From: Perilla frutescens
Lineage: Eukaryota; Streptophyta; Magnoliopsida; Lamiales; Lamiaceae
Assembly: GCA_026008535.1 (NCBI GenBank)
Contig: BRKX01000003.1
Coordinates: forward strand, 21,008,001 to 21,072,000
Length of the DNA: 64,000 bases
Direction of reading: 5' to 3'
In this document: piece after piece, positions 31,136 through 43,150 of the stretch
How positions within the stretch are numbered: position 1 is the stretch's first letter
Layout of the letters: each line of letters begins with the position of its first letter
Notes under the pieces: model-generated
Databases searched by the model: none
What the model was told of the DNA's origin: nothing
Seen by the model: the letters and a program-made list of their open reading frames with translations, nothing else
Program-made: the position numbers and the translations under genes

Positions 31136-34100
31136 AAGTGCATTGAAAAATATGAACACATTTATTTGTATTTTCAAGAGAACCAAACACAGACTAGATA
31201 CTCATCCAACGCTAACGTCGAATACAAAAAAACATGAAATATTAGAGAAAAAATCGAATAAATTAGTCTACTAATTAATAATTGGGTCTATAAAAATTAA
31301 GACGATTTACAATTTTTTTCTTTTTATTTCCTTTTTCCCCCTGATTGGGCAACTATCTTTAAAGGTGTATCAACGAGACTTAATTTTAAGTAGCTAAACG
31401 TCATAATTGAGTGAGCATAATTTCATTCTTACATGTAGATCTTTTAATCTCCCTACAACAGCCATTTTGTGATTGATGAAAACTATAACTAGTTGGTATT
31501 GATTGATCAATTATATACATATTCATTTAATGATTTTCACCTGAAAAGGAAAAAAAAAAGGAAGTAAAAACCGTACCAAAATGTCCCACTTTTGAATTAT
31601 TGAGATTGATGAGTAATAAATATGCTTTGGAGAAAGAAAAAAAAGGACTAAAATATAGTTAGATATTAATTTAATTATTCTCAAATTAGTTTTAAACATG
31701 TGTAAAAGAACATAAAAACTCGTGTAAAACTGTTTTATGATTGAAGATCCGAATTCAAATTCATATTCAATGACATATTTGTGATTTTGTTAATATTTGA
31801 TTCAGGTCTTGACTCATCTTATAAATTTTATTCCAGAATCATCCCTAGCAGAAATGTTTATGCTTTTCCTTGTTTTGGGCCCATGATTGTGGGCCTATCT
31901 TTTCTATTGAGAAGACAGTGGGCCTAGTTTTTTGTGAGGTATACAAGGTGACCCATGTGGCCCAATGAAAACATTCATCTCTCTCTCTCAAAGTGGCCCA
32001 TGTGGCCCAATTAAAACATCTCTCTCTCTCTCTGGTTGGACATATAAAGAGTGATTTAGATTTCAGGGGGTCTACAATTTTGAATGAGGTACAAAACAAC
32101 TTATAATCTAGAGTCTAGACACACCGCAACATTAATATACTATTCCAACACCATTATTGGTCCCATTTTAATTAATGGAATATAAATCAACTCTAGTTTG
32201 CTTTGCTTCTTCAAACTTCAACTTCCATTTGATGAAAACTCGATAATCAATTAATATAGTTAATATTAGGATATGTGTTACCCCTCTAAAGTCTATCTAG
32301 TCTGTCGTCACTCTACCACAATTTAATTACTTCCCTACTGATTATTGGAAAGCCTATTTATTAGGATTGAAACTCCCTAACCAATTTTGAGAATGGATGT
32401 AGAAATATTAATTTTAGCAAATTTTTAATCATCTCCGATTACGATATTGAGCAATATGGATACTTTTAGAAAATTATCTCAATGGTTCTTTCCAACAATA
32501 TCTTTAGTTTGTCAATTGAACATATGATGATGGAGAAATTAATTGAAGAAGTTTTGACATCTTTGAGTTAAGATTTCGACATCAATTCGACTTTGAATCT
32601 AAAAAATGATTGATGAATTTTGAAGCCCGAGAAATGAGCTTTTTCGGAATTGGTGGCTGAATAATTAAATCTTGAAGATGCAGTGACAAATTAGAATGAT
32701 TTGGAGGATTAATAGAGGGTCGTGATTGGACTATTTTAGAAAGTTCGAGGGTTCAACTGTACTAAAAGTTAAAATAGAGTCCTACTTGAGCATCCCAATA
32801 TAGTTCAGGGTCCTAATTAGTCTTTTTTCCTTGATTATATGTCAATGAAAGTTAAGACTTAAGGAAATCCCGGTAATCAGCAACTTGCACCATTGAATTA
32901 TATTTGGTTTCAACAATGAACCCTAAAATTAAAATCTTGGCATTTTCCCATTGCAATAGAGTATTCTCTATAAGTTGCACCCTCCACCAAATTTTGATAT
33001 ATTATTTTATCGAAATGTTGACAAATATTAATATTACAAATAATCTTACTGTTACACAAGATTTCCTTATTAATAATACACTAAATTTGTCATATTTGAC
33101 GAATCATATTATTAATAATAAATGAAATTTGTAGTATATATTAATAAGTATTTTTGTGTATTAACAATTCATATTGATATTAAATACTTATTATTAATAA
33201 TACATGCAATTTGTATTTGATAATTCTTATTCGTGTTGTAATCCTGTTAGAGCACATCTAAGGGAGGTTTTTTGGATGGTGGAATATGATGTGAAGGAAG
33301 GTAGAGTGAGTGGGGAGTTGGATTGATGGAAGAGATATAAAATGGAGATAGAAAGTGTTCTATCGAGATAGATTGGAATGACGCGAGTGAGGGGAGAGGA
33401 GAGTGAAGAAATGGCACTTTGGGGAGGCTCCGTCGAGGGGGCTGGGTGGGGCACGCTTGCAGCAGCTGGCCCTCATTTCTCTCTTTCCCTTTTTCTCGCT
33501 TCTTTCTTCCATTTCTTGTACAGAACGGCTTGATAGTAAATAAATAACATATACAATTTAATATATCTCCTATACTAAAACAACTAAAATTTGGGTGTAG
33601 AACGACTACCTATATATATTTTGGGGAATAACAACTATGCATACATATTTATATATATATATATATATTTTTAAAAATAGACATTAAAACATGAATGATA
33701 TTTTGTTATGAAAAATAGAAAATACATAGAAGTGACCATTTTCATTTTTTTATATCAATTTTACAATTTTTAAATACACAATTTCACAATTCTCTCACTT
33801 CAAATACCATTTCCTACGAAATTCAAAAATTTCTGTATCAAAACTGATCGTGATCCAAACACCAATTGGTTTAATTCTTCCTAATATTTCATTTGAATTG
33901 AAGGATTCAAATTTAATAGATTACCTAAATCGGTTGTAACGATAAAAAATAAATATAATTTAAATAACCAAAAAAGGGTAATTGAGTAAATCTGAATTTT
34001 GGAGTAGTTAATGGATTGATAATCAATCCACATTTGAGTGGATAAATAATCAATTGAATGAGTGATAGACAAGCGGGCCCTTAATCACTCACGTGCCTAA

Positions 34101-34329
34101 ATTCAAGAAATCAAACTTTTGATATGAGATGATTATTTTGTCAAACATCCAATATCCTACAATCCAAACATGCCCAAATTAGTCAAAATCTCAAAATTTT
34201 CCTCCCAACTTTGATATCAATTCATTTTCTTAAAGATCCAATATTCGTTCTAATTATCATTAACCAAATTGGCCAGAAACTCAAAATTTTACAATTAATT
34301 TGATGTCTGGACTTGGAGCTGCATATTTT
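31136..34329. other. Non-coding region
   Basis: No gene seen. GGCCCA/TGGGCC motifs and two CT-repeat stretches occur at 31870-32035, followed by CATATAAAGAG at 32040; this looks promoter-like but no open frame follows. Near 33040-33210 TATTAATAATA words recur. A moderately GC-rich patch at 33300-33470 encodes nothing recognisable. Confidence 0.55.
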
Positions 34330-35225
34330 CAAGGGTTGCTTCCTTATGGATATTATCGTTACGACTTTCATCCTCAATGATATCCAGCACAAGCTTCAAA
34401 CACATCAAGGATGAACAACACACATGGAATGAGCACTGACAAAGATGGTGATACGCCATCTTCTGAAAAATTATCTTCTTTCCTACAACATCATTCTCCA
34501 GAGGGGATCATAACATCAAACTCATCTTTGATGAAGACACCGACGATCAAGTCAATCTGCACGACTGAAGAAGTTGGGTTATTCTTCTATAGAAAATGAG
34601 CTTCTCATCAAATATTAATCGATATGAACACTAATTCTATAGTTGGAAATGATCAAAATATGGATCAAATGTGGATGAGGATTGCGGACCTCTACAAAAT
34701 TGTCCATCCGACAAGACATATAGACAATTAAATACCTTGAAATTATATTTCTACACGATTCAGAAGCAAACAAGACAGTTTTATAATTGCTACAATAAGA
34801 TTTCTAAAGAGTGACAAAAGTGATAGTGATATAATTCAAACGACACAAAAAGAATGTAATAAGTGTCATAATAAATTTAGTTATAAGCATATTGGAGTGT
34901 GGGGACTTCTACGTAAGTGTCCCAAATTCGTAAATATACACGATGATGTTATGGTAAGAAAAAGACTAAAACTTCTGAGTCAGGAGCATACACATCTTTG
35001 AGTACTAACGAAGAAGATGGTGTAGACCGGGTTCGTCTAATAAGGCAAAAGATAGCGAAAAAGAACGCTAAAGGCAAGGGAAAATAGAGCATTTTAAGGA
35101 GGACAAATAAACTATTGATGAAAAATGAATGTGTAAAGAGTATAATCAAAATAGATGAGTACAAAATTCTCATGCAAGATGAGAGAAAAAAAAATCAAAT
35201 TAGAGAAACGTGTTATACATAAAAA
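34330..35225 (+). pseudogene. Harbinger-associated SANT/NAM-like protein, pseudogene
   Basis: Spliced across frames the text reads as the plant protein class often labelled NAM-associated or 'glutathione S-transferase T3-like', the second (DNA-binding) ORF of PIF/Harbinger transposons. Visible pieces are MNNTHGMSTDKDGD (34411), HNIKLIFDEDTDDQVNLH, TLKLYFYTIQKQTRQFYNCY (about 34735-34790), CPKFVNIHDDVMV, then a Lys-rich end KIAKKNAKGKGK (about 35050). In intact members a trihelix/SANT domain helps the transposase enter the nucleus and bind element ends. At least five frame changes or stops make it non-functional. No matching transposase is adjacent; one is at 54597. Confidence 0.7.
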
Positions 35226-36260
35226 GATGTTGGACAAAATCAAGAAAAAATGAGGAATGTAATATTTTTTATGTTATGCTTTTTATGCAATATTTTTCAT
35301 CACAATATTTAAACTGCATTTGCATTTTTGGAGAAAAGGTTGATTATAAAAGTTCTCTCTCTTTTTTTTTGGGAATGATTAACAAAAAGTGGATTATAAA
35401 TTTTATTATGAAGGCATGTCGAATTTCTTTTGATATACATTTAATGATAATAACAACCTAAAAATAATTATAATTATGCTTGAAACACAACAACAATAAT
35501 ATATCAAATATGAATTGATCATGAAATGAAATGGGTATTGTTTAGTGTTTATTTGTGATGTTTTCTTAGAGGAATTTCATGTCTTAGTGCGTGTGTTTCT
35601 GTTATTTTCGTGTTGTTATGATTTTGCTCAAAAAGTAGTGATTTTATGGCATAAAGGTGGAAAAATCGAAAAACTCAACTGAGGCCAAAACTGAAGCTCC
35701 AAACTGAAGAGTCCAAACTAAGGCTCCAACTGGAAAGGCCAACTAAATTCATGAGTTGAAGATTCGAACTGAAGGCTCAACTGAACCGTCCAGCTGGAGC
35801 TCGAACTGAGTGACGAACTGTTCAACTGAGCCCGCACTGTACATGAACTGAAGTTAAAATCGGAAGTCGAATTGAACAGGGCTAGCCAACGCTGGGCATA
35901 TCTCTCGGTGAAGAGGGCCCAACGGGCGCTGGGGCTTCTCTCTTTTGCACCCTCAAATGGTGCTGGTGCTCGAGGCGGCACTGGGCAGAGTTCTGTCCCG
36001 CCTTGAAGGTATTTTTTTAATCATTTGATGATCACTTTTGCTGGTTAGCTCTTAAATGTCTCTTCATACACCATACCACCACCTTACCATTCCACTATTC
36101 ATTCACTTTACGCGGAGAGGAGAGAGGGGAGAATATCTCCCAAGAAGTTTTGGGGGAGAGTAGCATTAGTTTGGGAGAGGAAAAGAACCATCAAATGATC
36201 AGTTTGAGGGACGTGACACCCTCAGATCCATCAGTTTTGGAAAGGTTAGAGCTTGGAATA

Positions 36261-36314
36261 GAAGAAGAAGAAGAAGAAGAAGAAGAAGAAGAAGAAGAAG
36301 AAGAAGAAGAAGAG
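36261..36314. repeat. GAA trinucleotide microsatellite
   Basis: About seventeen GAA units. An open frame across it gives poly-Glu but has no other sign of being a gene. Confidence 0.9.
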
Positions 36315-36330
36315 GAATGTATCCACAACT

Positions 36331-36460
36331 CAAGCTGGGGCCTAATCAATTAAGCTTTAAAAGGGATCTGCTGCTCAAGCTAGGGTCTAATCAGCTAGGG
36401 TTGAGAAGGGATCTGCAGTGCAGGTCGGGGCTTAACCAGCTAAGCTTGTAAGAGGATCAC
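36331..36460. repeat. ~45-50-bp tandem repeat, 3 copies
   Basis: CAAGCT(G/A)GGG(C/T)CTAATCA, TTAAGCTT/AGGGTTGAGA and AGGGATCTGC wording recurs three times, the last copy diverged (AGGTCGGGGCTTAACCAG). Confidence 0.7.
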
Positions 36461-36580
36461 GACATTCCCTTATTTTTCTTTTCAGTTTCAGTTTCATTTT
36501 GGGGGATTTGTCCCAAACATTGTCGAGACAAACAAGGTTGTGTAAGTTTGTATTTTTATCTATCTTTTGATATTTAAGAT

Positions 36581-38453
36581 TGAAGTTACATAAACCGGGA
36601 ATTCATGTTCAATATCATGTACACATACATTGTAATGAATATGCAAGGTCAGAATGATAATTTGAAAGTAAATAAATGGCACGAGGTTGATAACCCTGTT
36701 CGATCAACTGATCTACGTCAGAGGGACTTTCCCAAGTCCGTGAGAAACAATCCACTGCTCCGTTGCAAGGTTACAAAGGTTATTACACGATGACCTCCCG
36801 TCACTAGACCCCTTTTCTATACACTACAACCTCTTTTGATGGACTTGTTAGTTTTGTATACTAGAAGACTTGTCTTTGTATACTTTTCTGATGATATGAT
36901 GATATGAAATGAAAGTTATTGCAGTCACTGTTTGCATTTAGATTATGTTCTATAATTGTTCTATGCAATGTTCCATATACTTACATTGTAGATGATATGG
37001 TGTGGGGAGTCACACGGTAAAGATCATATCATTAGAATCTTGTAATGTATTAAAGAGCTCACGGCTTAGATGGTCCTGAACACACCATCGGTACACCGTA
37101 GAATAATCTGATAAGTTAGTTTATCTTGGCTAACTGATTATTCTAGTACACTGGTTAGTGTATTGAGGAGGATCACGATAGGATACTATTCTCTGTCTCT
37201 GACCCAGTTACTGAGAGAATAAAGATCCACAGAGTTCGGGTTCTGAACTCATGTGATATTGGCGAGCATATGTGTGTGTTGTTTATTACTTTGATTTATC
37301 AATGGGTGAGATCTTTTCGTAGATCGAATTCGATATCTTGGGTAATAACAATGTATACATGATGTCTCGAGCAGTATGCATGAGCACTGTGTCCTGGTGC
37401 GCCAGGTTGATGATGTTCTCTTGAGGAAGCACAAGTTCATGTTGAAACCCTGCAGGTGGAATTTATTCTGTACATGAATAAAGCTTGTGTGGTACTACTC
37501 AAGGTTTTAGATGTTGATTAATTATAGCTGTCAGAGGCTTACATAATTAATTAATGAACATTATATCTTAAACACGGGGAATGGCTGGACTAAAGGAGAA
37601 AGCATATTCGTAAATATGTATTAAATTGGTAGGTCAGTTTTACTTCTTTAGTGGAATAAAAGTAAAACTTAATTTATTTAATTATATCCTAGGTTTATTG
37701 GATATTGGATATTAAATAAATTAGTGGGCCAATTTAATATTCTTCTAGATCCCTGTTGTAGCCCAATTGACTGATAGTGGACTGGATATTGAACTTGAGA
37801 TAGAGGCCCAAACCCAGTAGGGTGAATGAAAGAATTTTAAAGATGAATGAAAGAATTTTAAACACATACTAGACACACAATGATCACAAGGATCAAATCT
37901 AGTCTACCCGAATACTATATGCTTCAAAGATGAAGTCTTTTAGATTCTCTACCCTTTGTGTATTCGTAAACTCTGTGCACTCTAAACTAGTCTGATTCCC
38001 AGACTATTTATAAACACAAGTCATAGCCTAAACAAGGTAATCAGATTGTCCTAATTTGACACAAACTCAACAAGGAAACTTTCCTTGTTTAAATCGGACA
38101 ACTTTTAGTTTAGAATCCTTCCTTGAATAGAACTCATGTCTTTTCTTCTTGATCTTCATCCTCAAACAAGGTAGCTTCTATTTTGAAATGTCCATCTCGA
38201 AAAGTCAGCTTCAACTCCTTGAAATCAGCTTGGCATGTCTCTTGGAAACTCTCTGGACAACCATGTACATGATCATATTCACGAACATGCTCAAGTACAT
38301 TCTTCGATCTTCAATCAGATTGGCAACAGAATGTTCATATCATAATGTCCAGAACATGGTCTTCAAACTTGAAAAACCAAAACCTTTGTGTTCTTTTGAA
38401 TTTCCATAAAGATCATGACAATCTCAAACACTATAGTGCAGATGGTACTAACA
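36581..38453 (-). repeat. Sirevirus 3' LTR, interrupted
   Basis: Outer LTR sequence is at 36581-36845 and 37822-38453. Against the right LTR about 76 bases (equivalent of 46740-46815) are missing where the nested LTR sits, and there is an internal doubling of GATGAATGAAAGAATTTTAA. This copy keeps ~60 bases (near 38080-38145) that the right LTR has lost. Confidence 0.9.
36846..37821 (+). mobile_element. Truncated LTR of another Copia family, nested
   Basis: It begins TGTTAGTTTTGTATACTAG and is the inverse of 62440-63363, the LTR of Copia-C, down to shared blocks such as CTCTTGAGGAAGCAC, TTCTTCTAGATCCCTG and GGCCCAAACCCA. It ends within the family LTR, lacking its last ~500 bp, and host LTR bases are missing at the junction, so a deletion removed the right end. 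No TSD remains. Confidence 0.85.
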
Positions 38454-38474
38454 ATCTCCCCCTTTGTCTTTATC
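38454..38474 (-). other. Sirevirus polypurine tract
   Basis: On the minus strand ACAAAGGGGGAGAT abuts the 3' LTR, a classic Copia polypurine tract. Confidence 0.85.
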
Positions 38475-38876
38475 TGTTGGCAAATCAACTCCATATTTTT
38501 AAAGAACATAATCATTCATCTGAAGGATCATGTAACTTAAAACATTCTTGAATGTCCCTGTGAACATCATATGATCCTACTGTTTTCACTCTTTTATCAG
38601 CTTGTTATCTGCTCTGCTGCATTGTATTTTTTATCATATTCTTTTTCTCCATCAACAGTTTCAATTTTTTAACAGATTAAGATCATAGTTAAGCAGATAA
38701 AAAGATCTGTTCAAAATATAATATCAATGAATTGATATTACAGCAAATAAACCAAAAATATCTTACAAAAACATGAATACAAGCTAATAAAACTTGAACA
38801 GGAGAAATTAAAAAAATATCTAAGCATTCACTCCCCCTATTTGCCACCGAGAATGGCAAAGGAGTACAAAGAAATC

Positions 38877-41205
38877 TACTCGGATTTGTCAGAAGCTTCC
38901 CTTTCTTCTTCTTCTTCTTCTTCTTCTTCTTCTTCTTCTTCTTCTTCTTCTTCTTCAATACCATCTTCTTCTTCTCCTGTCTCTTCTTTCTCTTCAGCCT
39001 CTTCTTCTGCAGTCTCTAGCTCCTCTTCTTCTGCAGCTTCCTCTTTTGCGGGTTGATCATCATGCTCTTCACCTTTGATGCAGTCGATGGAGATCCTTTC
39101 TGAGTTATAGCTACAACAGTACTTGCAAGCTTGTGTAAGTTGTGAACATGTTCAGGTACATCAACTGCTGGGGAGGCAAACTCTTCTCCAGATGAGAGTT
39201 CAGCTATTAGAGCTTGAAGCTTCATCTTCTCAGAAGTATGCTCAGAGATCAAACAAGTATGAAACTCCAGACTGTGCTCTAGAAATTTCAGCATAAGATT
39301 CTTTTGTGAAGATTTCTCTACAGATACATCACTATCTCAGGAGCAACTTTGATGACCAGAGGCTTCTTAAGTGGTATGACTCTGTCATTCTTCATAGAGA
39401 CATTCTTTTTCTGCTTCTTGATGATGCTATAGATCAGAGATGGATAACATAGATGACCTTTCACCACTATAGACATTACACTGCTCACAAGCTTCCCAAA
39501 AACAAATTCACCATAATTGAACTTCTTCCTAGTTCCTAGGTGATATAAGAACCTTCCATGCGCTTGAGTGATGTAGCTCTGTGCTTTGTTGGCATCTGGT
39601 TGTGGATTATGATACGGAACAATACACCATACTTCTGCGATTGCTTTGATGATGGAATCATCTGAGGATTAAAGAGCCACTTAGTATAGATGCCCTAGGT
39701 TAGTTCTTCTGCAACCATCCCCTAGTCATCTGTCTCTTCTAACTCCCTCTCAACAGTACATCCCAGAAACCCATTGATGAGTTCTGGTGAAAAATTCAGC
39801 ATTTCTCCTCTCATAAAGACTTTATGAAAGTCTTCTGATTTAAGATCATCAATCTTCTTGGTCAGGTTGTAATAAAATTTTGATACAACCAAAGAAACAA
39901 ACTCATGCACCATTTGTACCATTCCTAACAAACCTCCTTCTTCCAATAAAGAATATACCCCAGTAGCTAGGAGTGTATCCTTATCCACCTTCTTCTCAGA
40001 GATAAACGACCTCTTCTTCACCTTATCCTATAATTCAGCATGCTTCATTGAACGAAATAAAGCATGTTTAGAGATACCTGGAAAATGGATGATTTGTTTG
40101 TGAATATCAACATCATGTTCACTTGATTCAGAGTGAACATCTTTAGGTACATTTTTGGGATGAACAACTTTCTTAGCCTTCTTGGATGGACCAACAGTTA
40201 TAGTTGTTTTCCGCTTTCTTGCAGTTGGTGTTGTGGATGGTGGAGTAGCTGAGGCTCTGCTTCTTGTTATGGGGGTTCTCTGAATAATCTAGACAATAGC
40301 AGTAGAAGACTTCTTCCTTGGTATCTTCTTCTTCACAGGTGATCTGGTAAACAGATCATACTAAGCTGATGTCAATAGCTTCTCTTGCTGTAGAACATGA
40401 GTCTTTTCAGCAGATTCAGAAGATGAACTATGAACATCTTCTCTTTCTTCAGAGTCAGCAACTAAAGGTCTTTTGATGACCTTCTTCTTTCCCTTTGCAG
40501 CAACAATAACAACGATAGCCTTGACATGTGATGTCTTATGAAATAACTTCTCCTTCAGCAGCAGGTGGTTGTTCTAAAATCACCTTCTCTGGAATAGCCT
40601 TGACAAGTGATGTCTTCTTTAGTACTTGCTTGAACAACATGTTCCTCTTCATGTATAAGAGCATCTTCAGGCACAACTATTTCATCAACAGCAGATCCCT
40701 TCTCTTTCTGAAGGGCTTGTTCAGCAGGTGCTGCGATGATCTTTTCTGTAACAGGGGTTGTAGTCTTTTTTGGTTTCTTGGCTACAATGCCCTTTGTTCT
40801 GGCTTTCTTTGCAATAGCTTTCTTGTTGACGTTGTAAGATCTTGTTTTTTCCTTCAATCGATCTTGGAGTGTAAGAGTTTGAGTCTTTGATTTCTTTGCA
40901 GAAGATGCAATTTCTGGTTCTTCTTTCTCCTAGTCTTCTTCTTCTTCTCCATGGAATGTCTCAATGTACTCTTCAGTGTCCTTGCTAGAGGATTCATCCC
41001 GTAGTGCCCTATGAGCAGACTTCTTGTATAAAAATTCTCCATGAACTTGTCTGTCAAATTCATCTTCTTCATAAAACTGATCCCGAGGTTTGGAATATGT
41101 CACCTTTCCATACCTCATTCTTGGTTTAACAACCTTCTTTGGATGAACAAGTTTTCTTTTGGGTGCTATTGAAAAAGAATAGAGAATATTTTTGTATATG
41201 ATCAA
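38877..41205 (-). pseudogene. Sirevirus extra ORF downstream of pol (env-like class)
   Basis: About 2.3 kb of protein-like sequence follows RNase H on the same strand. Readable pieces: a Lys/Arg-rich start (KRKLVHPKKVVKPRMRYGK, 41100-41160), acidic and basic low-complexity stretches (40555-41072), then VSKFYYNLTKKIDDLKSED and FMRGEMLNFSPELINGFLG (39722-40021), which resemble the 'putative plant transposon protein' domain often found in this position, a helical part (39016-39294) and a Glu-rich end over the CTT/GAA repeat, stopping at 38877-38879. A pyrimidine-rich AG (minus strand, at 41166-41167) could be a splice acceptor. No signal peptide or membrane segment is evident, so an envelope function is doubtful. 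Several frame breaks. Confidence 0.65.
38904..38956. repeat. CTT trinucleotide microsatellite (GAA on minus strand)
   Basis: About seventeen CTT units. In the sense direction of the Sirevirus extra ORF it codes for poly-Glu in the frame ending EEEREASDKSE; the poly-Ser reading on the + strand is a shadow. Confidence 0.9.
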
Positions 41206-41557
41206 GGGGATGATAATGGCAGAAAGAAGAGAAGAATAAAAAAGAGATAGTAGAATTTCTGAGAGAACAAATTCAAAATTTGGAATTGGGGAGCGTATAA
41301 TGATATCTCAAAATAGCTAAATGTGTATATAAGAGAGAACTCTATTGTATACGTATTCCAGGTATCCGTTAGACAGAGAAATTAGAGAAAAATCCCGGAA
41401 AACCAGTGATGATGTTTGTGAGTCAGAACTAGCTGTTGACAAGGATGTACACAAGAATTTGAAAAGTGTTCATGTATATGCTGATGAACATTTATAAGAA
41501 TGTTCATTCCCTTTGAGCATGAATGGTTCTTTCCTGCTGAGTGTGAAATAAACACAC
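41206..41557 (-). other. Spacer between Sirevirus pol and extra ORF
   Basis: About 350 bases with no protein-like reading on either strand. On the minus strand it ends in a T-rich stretch and AG, compatible with an intron or leader before the extra ORF. Confidence 0.4.
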
Positions 41558-42365
41558 TCATACCCCTCCTCTTAGTTTACTAAACCAAGCAAACCCAATG
41601 GATGCTCTGAGTTTCTCAAATCGAGCAGCATCCAATTCCTTGGTGAACAGATCAGCTAGTTGGTCTTCTGTCTTCACATGTTCAATCATCAGAACCTCTT
41701 CCTCAACTAACTCTCTACTGAAGTGATGTTTGATGCCGATGTGCTTTGCCCTTAAATTTTGAATTAGATTCTTAGATATATTGATAGCACTCATGTTGTC
41801 ACAATACATAATAGGTGTATAATGAGCAACTTCATAGTCCTTCATCATCTGTATCATCCATATGATCTGTATAGAGCTGCTTCCAGCTGCAATGTATTCA
41901 GCTTCTGCGGTTGATAATGAGATGTTATTCTGTTTCTTGCTGAACCAAGAAACAACAGTGTTTTCTAAAAAGAAACAAACAACTGATATGTTTTTCTATC
42001 ATCTGGAGATCCTGCCCAATCAGCATCACACTAGGCATTAAGACTTGAATTTGTATCTGAAGTGTACCATAGTCCATAGTCTGCAGTTCCACTGATGTAC
42101 TTGATGATGTTCTTGACAGCCTTCAAGTGACTTTCTTTAGGACAAGACTGATATCTGGCACATACACCCACACTGTAAGATATATTAGGTCTGCTTGCTG
42201 TAAGGTAGAGAAGACTTCCAATCATGCTTTTGTATAGTGTCTGATCCACTTCTTCTTCAGTATCATCCTTACCAATCTTGACAGTGGTGCTGATAGGAAT
42301 TCTTTTGTGTTTAGAATTCTTCAACTCGAACTTCTTGACTAAATTTCTTACATACTTAGATTGAG
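41558..42365 (-). pseudogene. Sirevirus RNase H and RT end
   Basis: 42031-42324 reads the RT connection (LYKSMIGSLLYLTASRPNIS, GVCARYQSCPKESHLKAVKN) and GTADYGLWYTSD. After stops, 41558-41857 gives the RNase H end: PIMYCDNMSAINISKNL, AKHIGIKHHFSRELVEE and TEDQLADLFTKELD. RNase H removes template RNA during cDNA synthesis. The segment between (41858-42030) is in other frames (AEYIAAGSSSIQ-type text is recognisable), and it closes with FSKLRGGV at 41558. Confidence 0.88.
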
Positions 42366-43150
42366 AGATGAAGATATCATCTTCTGATTATTTTACCTGA
42401 AGTCTAAGAAAATACTTTAAGTCTCCAACCAGGCTTATCTCAAACTCAATATCCATATCCCTGATAAAGTCCTTGATCATCTTATTAGACAGTGAGCCAA
42501 ACACTATATCATCTACATATACTTGAACCAAAATCACTTGTGATTTGTCATTTCTGATGAATAGTGTTCTGTCCTCTTCTTCTCTGTTGTCTCATTTGCT
42601 AACCAAGTATGTAGCCAGTCTTTCATACCATGCCCGAGGAGCCTGTTTCAAACCATATAATACCCTTTTAAGTTTGAAAACATAATTTGGATGATGTGGA
42701 TCTTCAAATCCTTTAGGCTGTGCAACATACACATCATTCTTCAGAAATCCATTCAAGAATGCACTCTTGACATTCATCTGGTATAGCTTGAACTTCATCA
42801 TGCAAACCATTTCTAGAAGCAGTCTGACTGATTCTATCCTTGTGATTGGAGCAAAAGTCTCATCAAAATCTATTTCTTCAATCTGTGAATACCCTTGTGC
42901 AACCAATCTGGCTTTATTCTTTGTGATATTTCCACATTCATTAGTCTTGTTCTTGAATATCCACTAAGTCCCAACCATAGTCACTCCTTCTGGTTTCTGC
43001 ACTAGATCCCATACATCATTCTTCTTGAAGTGTAGAAGCTCTTCTTGCATAGCTTCAATCCAGTAGACATCTTTAAGAGCTTTTTGAATATTTTTGGGCT
43101 CGATTTTGGATGTAAAAAAGACATTGGATATTTCTTCATGATGTCTCTTT
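42366..43150 (-). pseudogene. Sirevirus reverse transcriptase
   Basis: 42592-42906 carries the Copia RT start: MVAQGYSQIEEIDFDETFAP, VKSAFLNGFLKNDVYVAQPK and YGLKQAPRAWYERL. Downstream of an in-frame stop the catalytic box VYVDDIVFGS (about 42500-42525) is intact. RT copies the packaged RNA into cDNA. The bases up to 43150 encode the weakly conserved linker to integrase in broken frames. Confidence 0.9.

Larger units (their letters stand above)
35226..36580. other. Unclassified repeat-like DNA left of the Sirevirus
   Basis: From 35675 to 35880 AACTGA/AACTGAAGGCTC-type words recur. The DNA then becomes GC-richer with purine-rich stretches, a GAA microsatellite and a short tandem array. It joins 47365 onward once the Sirevirus is removed, so both sides belong to one older, non-coding repeat of unknown class. 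Confidence 0.45.

Noticed and set aside
31850..32100. Promoter of a host gene (GGCCCA boxes, CT tracts, TATA-like word)
   Set aside because: No convincing coding region follows on either strand within 2 kb, so I describe the motifs without calling a promoter.
38841..39056. Poly-serine open frame (71 codons, + strand)
   Set aside because: It is the complement of the GAA tract in the Sirevirus extra ORF; outside the repeat there is no protein character.
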